64,000 nucleotides of DNA from Bombella pollinis (GTDB lineage: Bacteria; Pseudomonadota; Alphaproteobacteria; Acetobacterales; Acetobacteraceae). The stretch's first letter is position 1; every line of letters begins with the position of its first letter. This document shows positions 18,912 through 27,245 of this stretch, piece by piece. The DNA lies in assembly GCF_026385485.1 (NCBI RefSeq), contig NZ_JANIDX010000003.1, positions 215,344-279,343 of the forward strand, in the 5' to 3' direction. A program made the translations under genes and the position numbers. The notes under the pieces are model-generated. The model searched no databases. It was given only the letters and a program-made list of their open reading frames with translations, and was not told where the DNA came from.

Positions 18912-20723
18912 ATGGCAGCTCTTGCCCCGACAGCATCATCTCCAGATTGTCTTTTTTCCGTCATGCGCGAGAAGGTCGTTGCGGCTCTCAAGACCGTATT
19001 GCCTGACCTGCCAGATGATGTTGCTGCCCGTGTGGAGGTCACTCCTCCGCGTGATGCGTCCCATGGGGATATGGCAACGAATGCGGCCCTTTTGGCAGCA
19101 AAGCCAGCTAAGCGGAAACCTTTTGAGATTGCTAAAGAGCTTGTCGCGCAGCTAGAGGCTTTGCCTGACATCGCCCATGTAGAGATGGCAGGCCCTGGCT
19201 TTGTGAATATGACCTTAAAGCCTGCTTTGTTTCATGATGTCGCAAAAGCTGTTCTCAAGCGCGGGGCGGCTTATGGGCAGTCCCGCTTAGGGACGGGGAA
19301 ACGTGCGAATGTGGAGTATGTTTCGGCTAATCCGACCGGGCCGATGCATGTTGGCCATTGCCGTGGGGCTGTGGTGGGGGATGCACTAGCGAACCTGCTA
19401 GCAGCAGCGGGTTTTAACGTCACGCGGGAATATTACGTTAATGATGCTGGGGCGCAAGTTATTGCGCTAACATGGGCGGCTTATTGGCGGTATCTTCAGG
19501 CTATTGGTACGGAGATTCCGGCTGATGAGTTTGGGGCGTTGGCCCCGAGTGGTTTGCAATATCAAGGTGATTATCTCATTGCTGTGGGGCAGGCTTTGGC
19601 CAAAAAACATGGCCGTGCCCTTGCCGGGGCTGATGGGGGTGTTGCCCCAGAGGATGCGTGGTTTGAGACTGTGCGGGCGGAAGCTCTCGCCCAGATGATG
19701 GGGATGATTAAAGAGGACCTCGCAGCTTTAGGGATTCAGCATGAAATCTTTAGCAGTGAGGCAGAGATTTTAAAGAGCGGGAAGGTGGATGCGGCCATCG
19801 CTCAGTTGGAAGCGCGCGGCCTGCTTTATGAAGGCGTGTTAGAGCCTCCAAAGGGTAAGAAGCTCGAGGATTGGGAGGCGCGCCCTCAGACGCTTTTCCG
19901 CTCGACAGAGTTTGGGGATGACCAAGACCGCGCCTTGCGGAAGTCTGATGGGTCGAACACATATTTTGCCAATGATGTCGGCTATCATGCTGATAAAGCA
20001 TCCCGTTCGGACCTTTTGATTGACGTATTGGGGGCTGACCATGGCGGCTATGTCTCGCGGATGCGTGCAGCCATTACGGCGTTGACGGAGGGTAAGACGG
20101 CTTTTGAAGTCGTGATGTGCCAGATTGTGCGTGTCGTAAAAGATGGCGAGCCAGTGCGTATGTCCAAACGGGCTGGCACCTTTGTGACCTTGCGGGATTT
20201 GATTGATGAAGTCGGCAAGGATGCCGTGCGCTTTACCATGCTGACCCGTAAGGCCGATGCGCAGATGGAGTTCGACCTCAATGCCGTTGTTGCGCAGACG
20301 CGGGATAACCCGGTCTTTTACGTCAATTACGCTCATGCACGTTGTCGGTCTGTTCTACGGTTGGGGGAGGAGCGTTACGGGGCGGAGGCTATGACAGAGG
20401 CCGCCCTTGCAGGGCAGGATTTATCTTCCCTTACAGCGGATGAGGAATTAGCCGTCTTACGCCGCATTGCAGAATTGCCCCGCCAGATCGAGGCCGCTGC
20501 TCTCGCGCGGGAGCCGCACCGTATTGCAACCTATTGCATTGACCTTGCGGCGGACTTCCATGCGCTTTGGAATCGCGGGCGTGAGGAGACGAGCTTGCGC
20601 TTTATTCAAGATGATGCCCCAGAGGCAAGCAAGGCACGCTTGGCTCTTGTTGCGGCCATTGCGGCGACATTGCGCATCGGGCTAGGGCTTCTAGGTGTTG
20701 AGGCGGTAGAGGAGCTACGCTAA
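18912..20723 (+). CDS. argS: Arginyl-tRNA synthetase
   Basis: A 603-aa class I synthetase. The HIGH-equivalent is HVGH in NPTGPMHVGHCRG and the KMSKS-equivalent is RMSKR; the N-terminal Add-1 domain and C-terminal DALR anticodon-binding domain (YVNYAHARCRSVLR onward) are present. It charges tRNA-Arg. The ATG at 18912 is chosen because family members carry about 12-18 residues before the helix that reads LFSVMREKVVAAL here; an AAAGGGA lies 12 bases upstream. It is 76 bp after dgt and 3 bp before the SPOR gene. Confidence 0.95.
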   Translation: MAALAPTASSPDCLFSVMREKVVAALKTVLPDLPDDVAARVEVTPPRDASHGDMATNAALLAAKPAKRKPFEIAKELVAQLEALPDIAHVEMAGPGFVNMTLKPALFHDVAKAVLKRGAAYGQSRLGTGKRANVEYVSANPTGPMHVGHCRGAVVGDALANLLAAAGFNVTREYYVNDAGAQVIALTWAAYWRYLQAIGTEIPADEFGALAPSGLQYQGDYLIAVGQALAKKHGRALAGADGGVAPEDAWFETVRAEALAQMMGMIKEDLAALGIQHEIFSSEAEILKSGKVDAAIAQLEARGLLYEGVLEPPKGKKLEDWEARPQTLFRSTEFGDDQDRALRKSDGSNTYFANDVGYHADKASRSDLLIDVLGADHGGYVSRMRAAITALTEGKTAFEVVMCQIVRVVKDGEPVRMSKRAGTFVTLRDLIDEVGKDAVRFTMLTRKADAQMEFDLNAVVAQTRDNPVFYVNYAHARCRSVLRLGEERYGAEAMTEAALAGQDLSSLTADEELAVLRRIAELPRQIEAAALAREPHRIATYCIDLAADFHALWNRGREETSLRFIQDDAPEASKARLALVAAIAATLRIGLGLLGVEAVEELR

Positions 20724-20726
20724 GCC

Positions 20727-21731
20727 ATGGCTAGGCCGGATGATGAGTATGAGGATGACACACCCCCACAAGGGCGCGAACGCTTAGCTGGTGGGGCGCA
20801 GCGGCCGCCGCGCAGAGAGCGCAACGTGCGTGATGGCGATGCGGCGGGTCGTGCGGGGTTTGTCTCATCATTTCTAACAGGTCAATTCGGCACGCGTGGT
20901 TTGATGATTCTTGCCCTTGCGGGAGCGGTCTTGCTGCTTGTGATTGGCGGGGTGTGGAATTGGGTTGTGGGCAGTCATCCCGCTGGTGTGCCTGTGATTG
21001 GCCCGCCGCCCTATGCTGTGAAGGATCGCCCCGCTGACCCCGGCGGTATGATGATTATGGGGGATGATACAACCAAAAGTGACGTTACCGGTCGCGGTGC
21101 GGTGCATTTAGCCCCCCCGCCAGAACAGCCCGATGCGGGCTTGCTTGCGGGACGGTTGGACCAGCCTGCAACCAATGGGGAGGAGAAAGTAGCGGCCTCT
21201 GACGCTACCGCTCATAAAGAGGGTGAAGCCTCGTCACTGTCGGAAACGAAGCCGCCGTCTGGGGCAGATAATGCAGGGGCTTCCCCTATGGATGGGGAAA
21301 CAAAGACTGAAGCGAAGCAAGAGGCTGTGAAAGCTCCAGCAGCGCAAACCTCAGCCGTTCAGGAAGGGGAGCTTCCTCCCCCGGCAAAAGTTGCTCCCTT
21401 GCCACCGGCTATACTCGATAATGCAGCAGGGCAGGGGAAAGAGGCCAAGGCGGCGCAGGCCGAAGCACCAGCCCCGGCCTCTGCGACATTATATGAAGTA
21501 CAGCTTGCTGCTTTACAAAATGAGGCGCAAGCCCGGCAGGAATGGGCGCATCTGCGTAACCGCTTGCCAGACCTTTTAGGCGGGCGTGAGCCTATTTTGC
21601 GGACGGTGGAGCGCGATGGTAAGCACTTCATCCGTTTGCGGGTGGGAGGCTTTGCTGACCGGGCAGCGGCGCGGCAATTCTGTGTGAAGCTGCATGCGCA
21701 AGCGCAGGCTTGTGCTGTGGTGACAAACTAA
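20727..21731 (+). CDS. SPOR domain-containing membrane protein
   Basis: A 334-aa bitopic protein: a charged cytoplasmic N-terminus (1-52), one membrane helix (about 53-73), a long Ala/Pro/Glu-rich periplasmic linker, and a C-terminal SPOR domain (about 255-334, beginning ATLYEVQLAALQNEAQA). SPOR domains bind septal peptidoglycan that lacks stem peptides, so the protein probably acts in cell division or wall remodelling. Position between argS and scpA is conserved in many Alphaproteobacteria. In those genomes nagZ often separates it from scpA; here only 18 bp lie between them. Confidence 0.85.
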   Translation: MARPDDEYEDDTPPQGRERLAGGAQRPPRRERNVRDGDAAGRAGFVSSFLTGQFGTRGLMILALAGAVLLLVIGGVWNWVVGSHPAGVPVIGPPPYAVKDRPADPGGMMIMGDDTTKSDVTGRGAVHLAPPPEQPDAGLLAGRLDQPATNGEEKVAASDATAHKEGEASSLSETKPPSGADNAGASPMDGETKTEAKQEAVKAPAAQTSAVQEGELPPPAKVAPLPPAILDNAAGQGKEAKAAQAEAPAPASATLYEVQLAALQNEAQARQEWAHLRNRLPDLLGGREPILRTVERDGKHFIRLRVGGFADRAAARQFCVKLHAQAQACAVVTN

Positions 21732-21749
21732 CGCAATGGCCTATCGCTT

Positions 21750-22511
21750 GTGAGTGACGCATTGCATTTGGTGTTGGAGGGGTTTGAGGGGCCGTTGGAC
21801 CTCCTTTTAGACCTTGCGCGCTCTCAGAAGGTGGACCTCCAGAAAATCTCCATTCTGCAACTCACAGAGCAATATCTGGATGTTGTAGAGCGCGCCCGCC
21901 GTGGGGCGGAGGCGTTACGGTTGGAGATAGCGGCGGATTGGTTGGTCATGGCGGCGTGGCTCGCATGGTTAAAATCTCGCCTTTTGCTGCCATCTGCTAC
22001 GCAGGATGATGAGGCGGAAGATGCCGCTGGGCAGTTGCATGAGCGGTTGATTGACCTAGAACAGATGCACCGTGCTGCGGCATGGTTGGAGGAGCAACCG
22101 CGCTTAGGGCGTGATGTGTTTGCCCGACCAGAGCCGGAAAATCATACGCGTATTGAGATGGCCCCGCTCAAGGGGGATATGCTGGCTTTGGTTCTGGCTT
22201 ATCTTGCTGCGCGGCGGCGGAGCGGGCGCAAACGCTCTTATTCTCCACGCGTGGCGCGGTATTGGAGCATCCAGCAAGCGCGCTCTGCACTCGCACGGCT
22301 TTTAGGGCGGGCGCATGTGGCCGGGTGGCAATCTTTGGCGTCTGTTTTGCCAGAGCTAACAGAAGGCGGCCCCCTTAGCCAGCGCGCCGCCCTCGCTGGG
22401 GCTTTGATGGCTGGGTTGGAGATGGCCCGTGGGGGGCAGGTGGAGTTACGGCAGGAAAATGCGTTTGGCGTCATAGAATGGCGGCAGAGAGAGGAGAGCG
22501 GGCATGAGTGA
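21750..22511 (+). CDS. scpA: Segregation and condensation protein A
   Basis: A 253-aa kleisin. The N-terminal pattern LVLEGFEGPLDLLLDLARSQKVDLQKISI is diagnostic of ScpA, and the C-terminal winged-helix region is present. ScpA bridges the SMC dimer and ScpB to compact and separate chromosomes. The start is a GTG at 21750. The last 8 bp overlap scpB, which supports coupled synthesis of the two partners. Confidence 0.92.
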   Translation: MSDALHLVLEGFEGPLDLLLDLARSQKVDLQKISILQLTEQYLDVVERARRGAEALRLEIAADWLVMAAWLAWLKSRLLLPSATQDDEAEDAAGQLHERLIDLEQMHRAAAWLEEQPRLGRDVFARPEPENHTRIEMAPLKGDMLALVLAYLAARRRSGRKRSYSPRVARYWSIQQARSALARLLGRAHVAGWQSLASVLPELTEGGPLSQRAALAGALMAGLEMARGGQVELRQENAFGVIEWRQREESGHE

Positions 22512-23142
22512 GCGTGAGATGCCGTCAACCATGCTGGAGATTCCGCCGGACATGGTGGAGCATGATAGAGCCGCAATGGCAGTTAGCTTTGTAGAGGCTC
22601 TGCTATTTGCCAATGCGGGGCCGGTTTCTGCTAGTGCTATTGTGGCGATATTGCGGGAGCAAGGGTTAGAGGAACAGGCAGATAATCCCGGTGCTGTTCT
22701 TGATGGGCTGGCCCAGCGTTATAAAGGCCATGCGGTGGAGCTTCAGGCGGTATCTGGTGGTTGGCAATTACGGACACGCGCTATGTTTGGCCCCGCCCTT
22801 GCGCGGGTGATTGAGCGACCAAGGCGGTTGAGCCAAGGCACGTTGGAGGCTTTGGCGATTGTGGCGTATCATCAGCCTTGCACGCGGGTGGAGATTGAGA
22901 CAATACGCGGGGTACGGCTTGGGCAAAGTATTCTTGATACATTGCTTGAGGAGGGATTGATAACCCCTAAAGGGCGTAAAGAGGTGCCGGGGCGGCCTGT
23001 TCTTTGGGGGACAACGCCACAATTTTTACGGATTTTTGGCCTTGCGAGCCTTAATGACCTCCCCAGACGGGAAGAATTGCTCTTTGAGCCGCCTTCCGAT
23101 GAGGGGGGAAGTGAGCTAGAAGAAACCATTCGGCCTTCATAA
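22504..23142 (+). CDS. scpB: Segregation and condensation protein B
   Basis: A 212-aa ScpB with its two winged-helix domains. Signatures include VEALLFANAGPVSASAI near the N-terminus and LEALAIVAYHQPCTRVEIETIRGV in the middle. It dimerises and binds ScpA in the SMC complex. It starts 8 bp inside scpA and is followed after 15 bp by tatB, which has a good GGGGAGA ribosome site. Confidence 0.92.
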   Translation: MSEREMPSTMLEIPPDMVEHDRAAMAVSFVEALLFANAGPVSASAIVAILREQGLEEQADNPGAVLDGLAQRYKGHAVELQAVSGGWQLRTRAMFGPALARVIERPRRLSQGTLEALAIVAYHQPCTRVEIETIRGVRLGQSILDTLLEEGLITPKGRKEVPGRPVLWGTTPQFLRIFGLASLNDLPRREELLFEPPSDEGGSELEETIRPS

Positions 23143-23157
23143 GGGGGAGATGGGACG

Positions 23158-23766
23158 ATGTTTGACCTGAGCTGGACGGAAATTGCCTTATTGGTGATTG
23201 TAGCACTCGTCTGTATTGGCCCTAAAGACCTCCCCGTGGCGATGCGGACGCTCTCTAAGACGCTTAAAGCCATTCGGAAGATGGGGGCGGAGTTTCAGCA
23301 TCATATTGATGAGATGGTTAAAGAGGCCGATCTCAGTGAAGCACGAGATCAATTACGAGAGATTAGGCAATTTAGCCCACGCGAGCAGTTACGCAAGGCG
23401 ATTGATCCTGACCGCACATTAGAAAGGCAAATGGGAGGTAGCCCTCAGGAGGGGATGCCTATGGCACCGCCGCCCCCTCCACCACCCCCGCCTCCGCCGC
23501 CTGCACCGGGGAGTGAGGAGTTAGGACAGCCGCGTTCTTATACAAACCCCCAGCCGCATAATGCCCGTATGCAAGAGCAAGCCGCAGCGTTGGAGCGCGC
23601 GCCCGCACTCCTCCCCCCGACGACGGCTCTACGCTTGATTGAAGAAGCACGTTATTGGCATCGTCCTGCTTTCTTGCCGCCTGAAATTGCTTTGCATCAT
23701 GGTAAACGTACGACCATTCTTGCGCCATCACAGCCTCATAAAACGAGGGAGACAGCGACCTCATGA
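23158..23766 (+). CDS. tatB: Sec-independent translocase subunit TatB
   Basis: A 202-aa TatB. It begins MFDLSWTEIALLVIVALVCIGPKDLP: a short membrane helix followed by the GPKDLP hinge and a long amphipathic helix (about 22-75). TatB and TatC form the receptor for twin-arginine signal peptides. The C-terminal half is unusual, with a run of about 14 prolines in the region of residues 102-116 and a disordered-looking tail. No TatA gene is found beside it, although many relatives place tatA here. The stop overlaps the tatC start by 4 bp (ATGA). Confidence 0.9.
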   Translation: MFDLSWTEIALLVIVALVCIGPKDLPVAMRTLSKTLKAIRKMGAEFQHHIDEMVKEADLSEARDQLREIRQFSPREQLRKAIDPDRTLERQMGGSPQEGMPMAPPPPPPPPPPPPAPGSEELGQPRSYTNPQPHNARMQEQAAALERAPALLPPTTALRLIEEARYWHRPAFLPPEIALHHGKRTTILAPSQPHKTRETATS

Positions 23767-24632
23767 CCCAGCATGACCCCTCTAAAATAAGTGAGCCGAC
23801 CTCCCAACCCCTCCCCACAGCAGAAGTGCAGGATAATGGGGCTGTAGAGGATAAGCCCATGCCGTTGCTGGAGCATTTGATGGAGCTTCGGCGACGGTTA
23901 ATTTGGTCTTTAGCGACGTTCGTAGTGGCGTTTTTGCTATGTTATCACTTCTCGGGTGAGATTTACCGCTTTCTGGCCGCCCCTTTAGCGAGCATTATGC
24001 GGCAGAAGGGTGAGCAACCGCATTTGATTTATACAGCCCTTTATGAGGCTTTTTTTACCTATGTGCGTGTAGCGGTTTTTGGGGCTTTCTTCCTCTCCTT
24101 CCCGATGATTGCTATCCAGGCATGGATATTCATCGCACCGGGTTTGTATAAGAATGAGAAAAAGGCCTTCGCGCCCTTTTTGATTGCCACACCGGTGTTG
24201 TTTGTCGCAGGGGGGGCGTTGGCCTATTACCTCGTCTTCCCCTTTGCGTGGAAGTTCTTCCTCTCCTTCCAACAATTAGGGGGGGCGAATCAGATGGGCA
24301 TAGAGCTGCAAGCGCGTGTCTCGGAATATCTTAATCTTGTCACCAAGATGATTATGGCCTTTGGGATTTGCTTTGAGCTTCCTGTGATATTAACACTCCT
24401 TGTCCGGGCCGGGCTTGTGGGGACGGGGCAGCTAAGGCGTGTTCGCCGTTATGCGTATGTGGCGGCTTTTGCGGTTGCAGCGGTATTGGCCCCGCCGGAT
24501 GCAATTACGATGCTGGGCCTCGCTATCCCGCTTGTAGGGTTGTATGAGGTCTCTATCCTAACCGCTCGCTTGGTAGAGCCTAAGCCTATCACCGCTGATG
24601 ATGACGATGAGACCTCATCCACCCTCCCATAA
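23763..24632 (+). CDS. tatC: Sec-independent translocase subunit TatC
   Basis: A 289-aa inner-membrane protein with six predicted helices. The cytoplasmic N-terminal signature LLEHLMELRRRLIWSL is the TatC motif that helps bind twin-arginine signal peptides, and SFPMIAIQAWIFIAPGLYKNEKK is another conserved block. It exports folded proteins together with TatB and a TatA encoded elsewhere. It overlaps tatB by 4 bp and precedes serS by 29 bp. Confidence 0.95.
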   Translation: MTQHDPSKISEPTSQPLPTAEVQDNGAVEDKPMPLLEHLMELRRRLIWSLATFVVAFLLCYHFSGEIYRFLAAPLASIMRQKGEQPHLIYTALYEAFFTYVRVAVFGAFFLSFPMIAIQAWIFIAPGLYKNEKKAFAPFLIATPVLFVAGGALAYYLVFPFAWKFFLSFQQLGGANQMGIELQARVSEYLNLVTKMIMAFGICFELPVILTLLVRAGLVGTGQLRRVRRYAYVAAFAVAAVLAPPDAITMLGLAIPLVGLYEVSILTARLVEPKPITADDDDETSSTLP

Positions 24633-24661
24633 TTAAGAGCTTATACGGAGTATCTGACCTT

Positions 24662-25927
24662 ATGCACGACCTTAAAGCCCTACGCGCTGATCCTGCTGCT
24701 TTCGATGCCGCTTTGGCACGGCGTAACCTCCCTGCTGTGGCGGAGAGTTTGGTGAAAGAGGATGAACAACGCCGGGCGGCTTTAGCTGCATTGCAGGAGG
24801 CCCAAGGGCAAAGGAAAGGCTTGGCAAAAGAGATTGGCCAAGCCAAACGGGCAGGGGAGGATACAACCGCCATCGAGGCCCGCGGTGCGGCATTGCGGGA
24901 ACAGATTGCTGCGTTAGAGGCCCGCGCGAGCGAAATCCAAGCGCGCATTGATGGTGTCCTCCAACGCTTGCCAAACCAGCTTGATGCTTCCGTGCCTGAT
25001 GGCAAGGATGAGAGCGATAATGTCGTGGTGCATCAACGCGGGGAGGTGCCGTCCTTTGCGTTTGAGGCCAAACAACATTTTGAGCTTGGTGAAGCTTTGG
25101 GGCTGATGGATTTTACCGCGGCGGGTAAGATTGCAGGCTCGCGGTTTGTGATGTTGCGTGGAGCCCTAGCGCGGCTAGAGCGGGCCTTAGGGCAGTTTAT
25201 GCTCGATGTGCATACGGGGGAGTTTGGTTATGAGGAGGTCACTGTACCGCTTTTGGTGAATGAAGCGGCTATGTATGGCACGGATAAATTACCCAAATTT
25301 GCGGAAGATTCGTTCCATACAGATGATGATCGTTGGCTCATCCCTACGGGGGAAGTGCCGCTGACAGCCTCAGTTATGGGGGAGATTCTCACGGCGGAGA
25401 GTTTGCCACGGCGCATGACAACCCTCTCCACCTGCTTCCGCTCTGAGGCTGGCTCTGCGGGGCGGGATGTGCGGGGTATGTTGCGCCAACATCAATTTAC
25501 GAAATGCGAGCTTGTCTCCATTGTCGCACCAGAGGAGAGTGAGGCAGAGCATGAGCGCATGACCCGTGCAGCCGAGACCGTGTTGGAGCGGCTGGGCCTG
25601 CCCTTCCGCCGTGTGTTGCTTTGTGCGGGTGATACAGGCTTTGGGGCGGCTAAAACATATGACCTAGAGGCATGGTTGCCGGGGCAGCAAGCATGGCGGG
25701 AGGTCTCCTCTTGCTCCAATACGCGGGACTTCCAAGCGCGGCGGATGAATGCCCGTTTGCGTAAGGAGAAGACGATTGCCTTTGTGCATACACTAAATGG
25801 CTCCGGTCTTGCGGTGGGGCGGGTGATGATTGCCCTGATGGAAGTGTATCAGCAGGAGGGTGGCAGCATCATCGTGCCGGAGGCCTTGCGCCCTTATATG
25901 GGGGGTATTGATGTTATTCGTTCGTAA
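24662..25927 (+). CDS. serS: Seryl-tRNA synthetase
   Basis: A 421-aa class II synthetase. The N-terminal long antiparallel coiled coil (about 30-100) that grips the tRNA-Ser variable arm is clear. Motif 2 is TCFRSEAGSAGRDVRGMLRQHQF and motif 3 includes NGSGLAVGRVMIALME. It charges tRNA-Ser and also supplies the precursor for selenocysteine where used. It is the last gene of the dgt-to-serS operon; surE and the genes often found after serS in Alphaproteobacteria are absent here. Confidence 0.95.
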   Translation: MHDLKALRADPAAFDAALARRNLPAVAESLVKEDEQRRAALAALQEAQGQRKGLAKEIGQAKRAGEDTTAIEARGAALREQIAALEARASEIQARIDGVLQRLPNQLDASVPDGKDESDNVVVHQRGEVPSFAFEAKQHFELGEALGLMDFTAAGKIAGSRFVMLRGALARLERALGQFMLDVHTGEFGYEEVTVPLLVNEAAMYGTDKLPKFAEDSFHTDDDRWLIPTGEVPLTASVMGEILTAESLPRRMTTLSTCFRSEAGSAGRDVRGMLRQHQFTKCELVSIVAPEESEAEHERMTRAAETVLERLGLPFRRVLLCAGDTGFGAAKTYDLEAWLPGQQAWREVSSCSNTRDFQARRMNARLRKEKTIAFVHTLNGSGLAVGRVMIALMEVYQQEGGSIIVPEALRPYMGGIDVIRS

Positions 25928-26072
25928 CCTATGCAGGTGACGTGTGCGACCCCTTGTTTTTGTTCCTCTTTTTGCTGGTAGGCTTATAAGGGGCTGTGAT
26001 AAGTTAACAGCATTATAATTTTTGATGCACCGGGGGTGGTATATCCTCAGTGTTATATTTTCGGGATAAAGT

Positions 26073-27179
26073 ATGACCTTGCTTCGTTCTATGGGGCGTG
26101 TGTTGGTGGTTAGTGCGCTTGCTCTTACGTCCTGCGCGTCTTCAGTCGGTCCGCATAATATGCGGCGGGACCGCTTGGATTATGAAAGGGAAATGAGCCG
26201 ACAGCAGAATCAGGAGATGCTCTTTAACATTGTGCAGCTCCGTTATTCTCTGTCGCCGACCTTGATTGAGACGACACAAATCATCTCGGCTTACACAGCT
26301 GAGACGAGTTCTAGCGCGAATATTAGCGGTACGCCGTGGATTCAAGGGGCAGGTGGGTCGCTGGGTGGCTCTTTAGGCTATTCCTATAGTGATAGCCCGA
26401 CTGTGACGTATCAGCCTGTTTCTGGTGTGCAATTCTCAGTGAATATTTTGCGGCCGATTTCGCCACAGACGCTTCTTCCGTTGATTTCCAGCGGGTTGCC
26501 GGTGGATACATTATTGCAAATGACGATGCAATCTATCGGCCCGGCGAGCAATACAACTAGCACGATTGCAGGGACGGAGGGTAAAGAAGCCTCCATCCGC
26601 TTTACGTATTTACTGCGCGCGTTGCGTAAATTGCAGGCTGGTAATGCGTTGAGTATCCGTAGCGTTGCCCCTACACCCGCAACAAAGACACAGCCAGCCC
26701 AGCCAGAGCGGACCTTTATTCTCTTACCTAAGAGCAGTTCTCCAGAGATTACGGAGTTGCAGAACCAAGTGCGCCAAGCTTTGCAACTCCCCGCAGGCAG
26801 CGATCAAGCTGAGGTTATTTATGGCCGTACGGCGGATCATCCCGGCCAGGTGGCAATGGTGACGCGTTCCATGTTGTCCATTTGGGAGGACGTGGCCAGT
26901 ACGATGGAAGTGCCCAAAAAAATGGTAGAGAAGGGCATTACAGCTCCCTCTGTTGTGCGTGGTCCGAATGAGCCGCAACCAGCGATTCTTATCCATTGTA
27001 GCGCAGCGCGTCCGGGTGATGATGTCGCTTATACAGCTGTGGAGTATGAAGGGTCTTGGTACTGGATTGCAAAGAACGACCTTGCCAGTAAGCTTGCTTT
27101 CTCCATGCTGCAATTCATCCATGCGATTGCTGAGACAGCAACGTCTAAGGGGGCAATGGTCACTATTCCGAGCCGGTAA
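26073..27179 (+). CDS. Uncharacterised lipoprotein
   Basis: A 368-aa protein with a lipoprotein signal: basic N-terminus, hydrophobic core and lipobox LTSC, giving a lipidated Cys at about residue 21. The mature part has the pattern NQEMLFNIVQLRYSLSPTL and a Gly/Ser-rich stretch GGSLGYSYSDSPTVTYQPVSG. I recognise this as an outer-membrane-type lipoprotein family scattered through Proteobacteria, but know no function for it. An exact TATAAT hexamer at 26014-26019 could be its -10 box, although no convincing -35 box is spaced to it. A terminator follows the stop. Confidence 0.7.
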   Translation: MTLLRSMGRVLVVSALALTSCASSVGPHNMRRDRLDYEREMSRQQNQEMLFNIVQLRYSLSPTLIETTQIISAYTAETSSSANISGTPWIQGAGGSLGGSLGYSYSDSPTVTYQPVSGVQFSVNILRPISPQTLLPLISSGLPVDTLLQMTMQSIGPASNTTSTIAGTEGKEASIRFTYLLRALRKLQAGNALSIRSVAPTPATKTQPAQPERTFILLPKSSSPEITELQNQVRQALQLPAGSDQAEVIYGRTADHPGQVAMVTRSMLSIWEDVASTMEVPKKMVEKGITAPSVVRGPNEPQPAILIHCSAARPGDDVAYTAVEYEGSWYWIAKNDLASKLAFSMLQFIHAIAETATSKGAMVTIPSR

Positions 27180-27202
27180 GGTGAGGGTTTAGCGTTGTCG
27201 CA

Positions 27203-27240
27203 AAAAGGGCGTGTCCTACATTTGGGCACGCCCTTTTTTG
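27203..27240. terminator. Bidirectional intrinsic terminator
   Basis: The stem GGGCGTGTCC (27207-27216) pairs with GGGCACGCCC (27224-27233) with one wobble. It is flanked by an A run (27202-27206) and a T run (27234-27239), so it can serve both the lipoprotein gene and the convergent helicase gene. Confidence 0.85.
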
Positions 27241-27245
27241 TGAGG

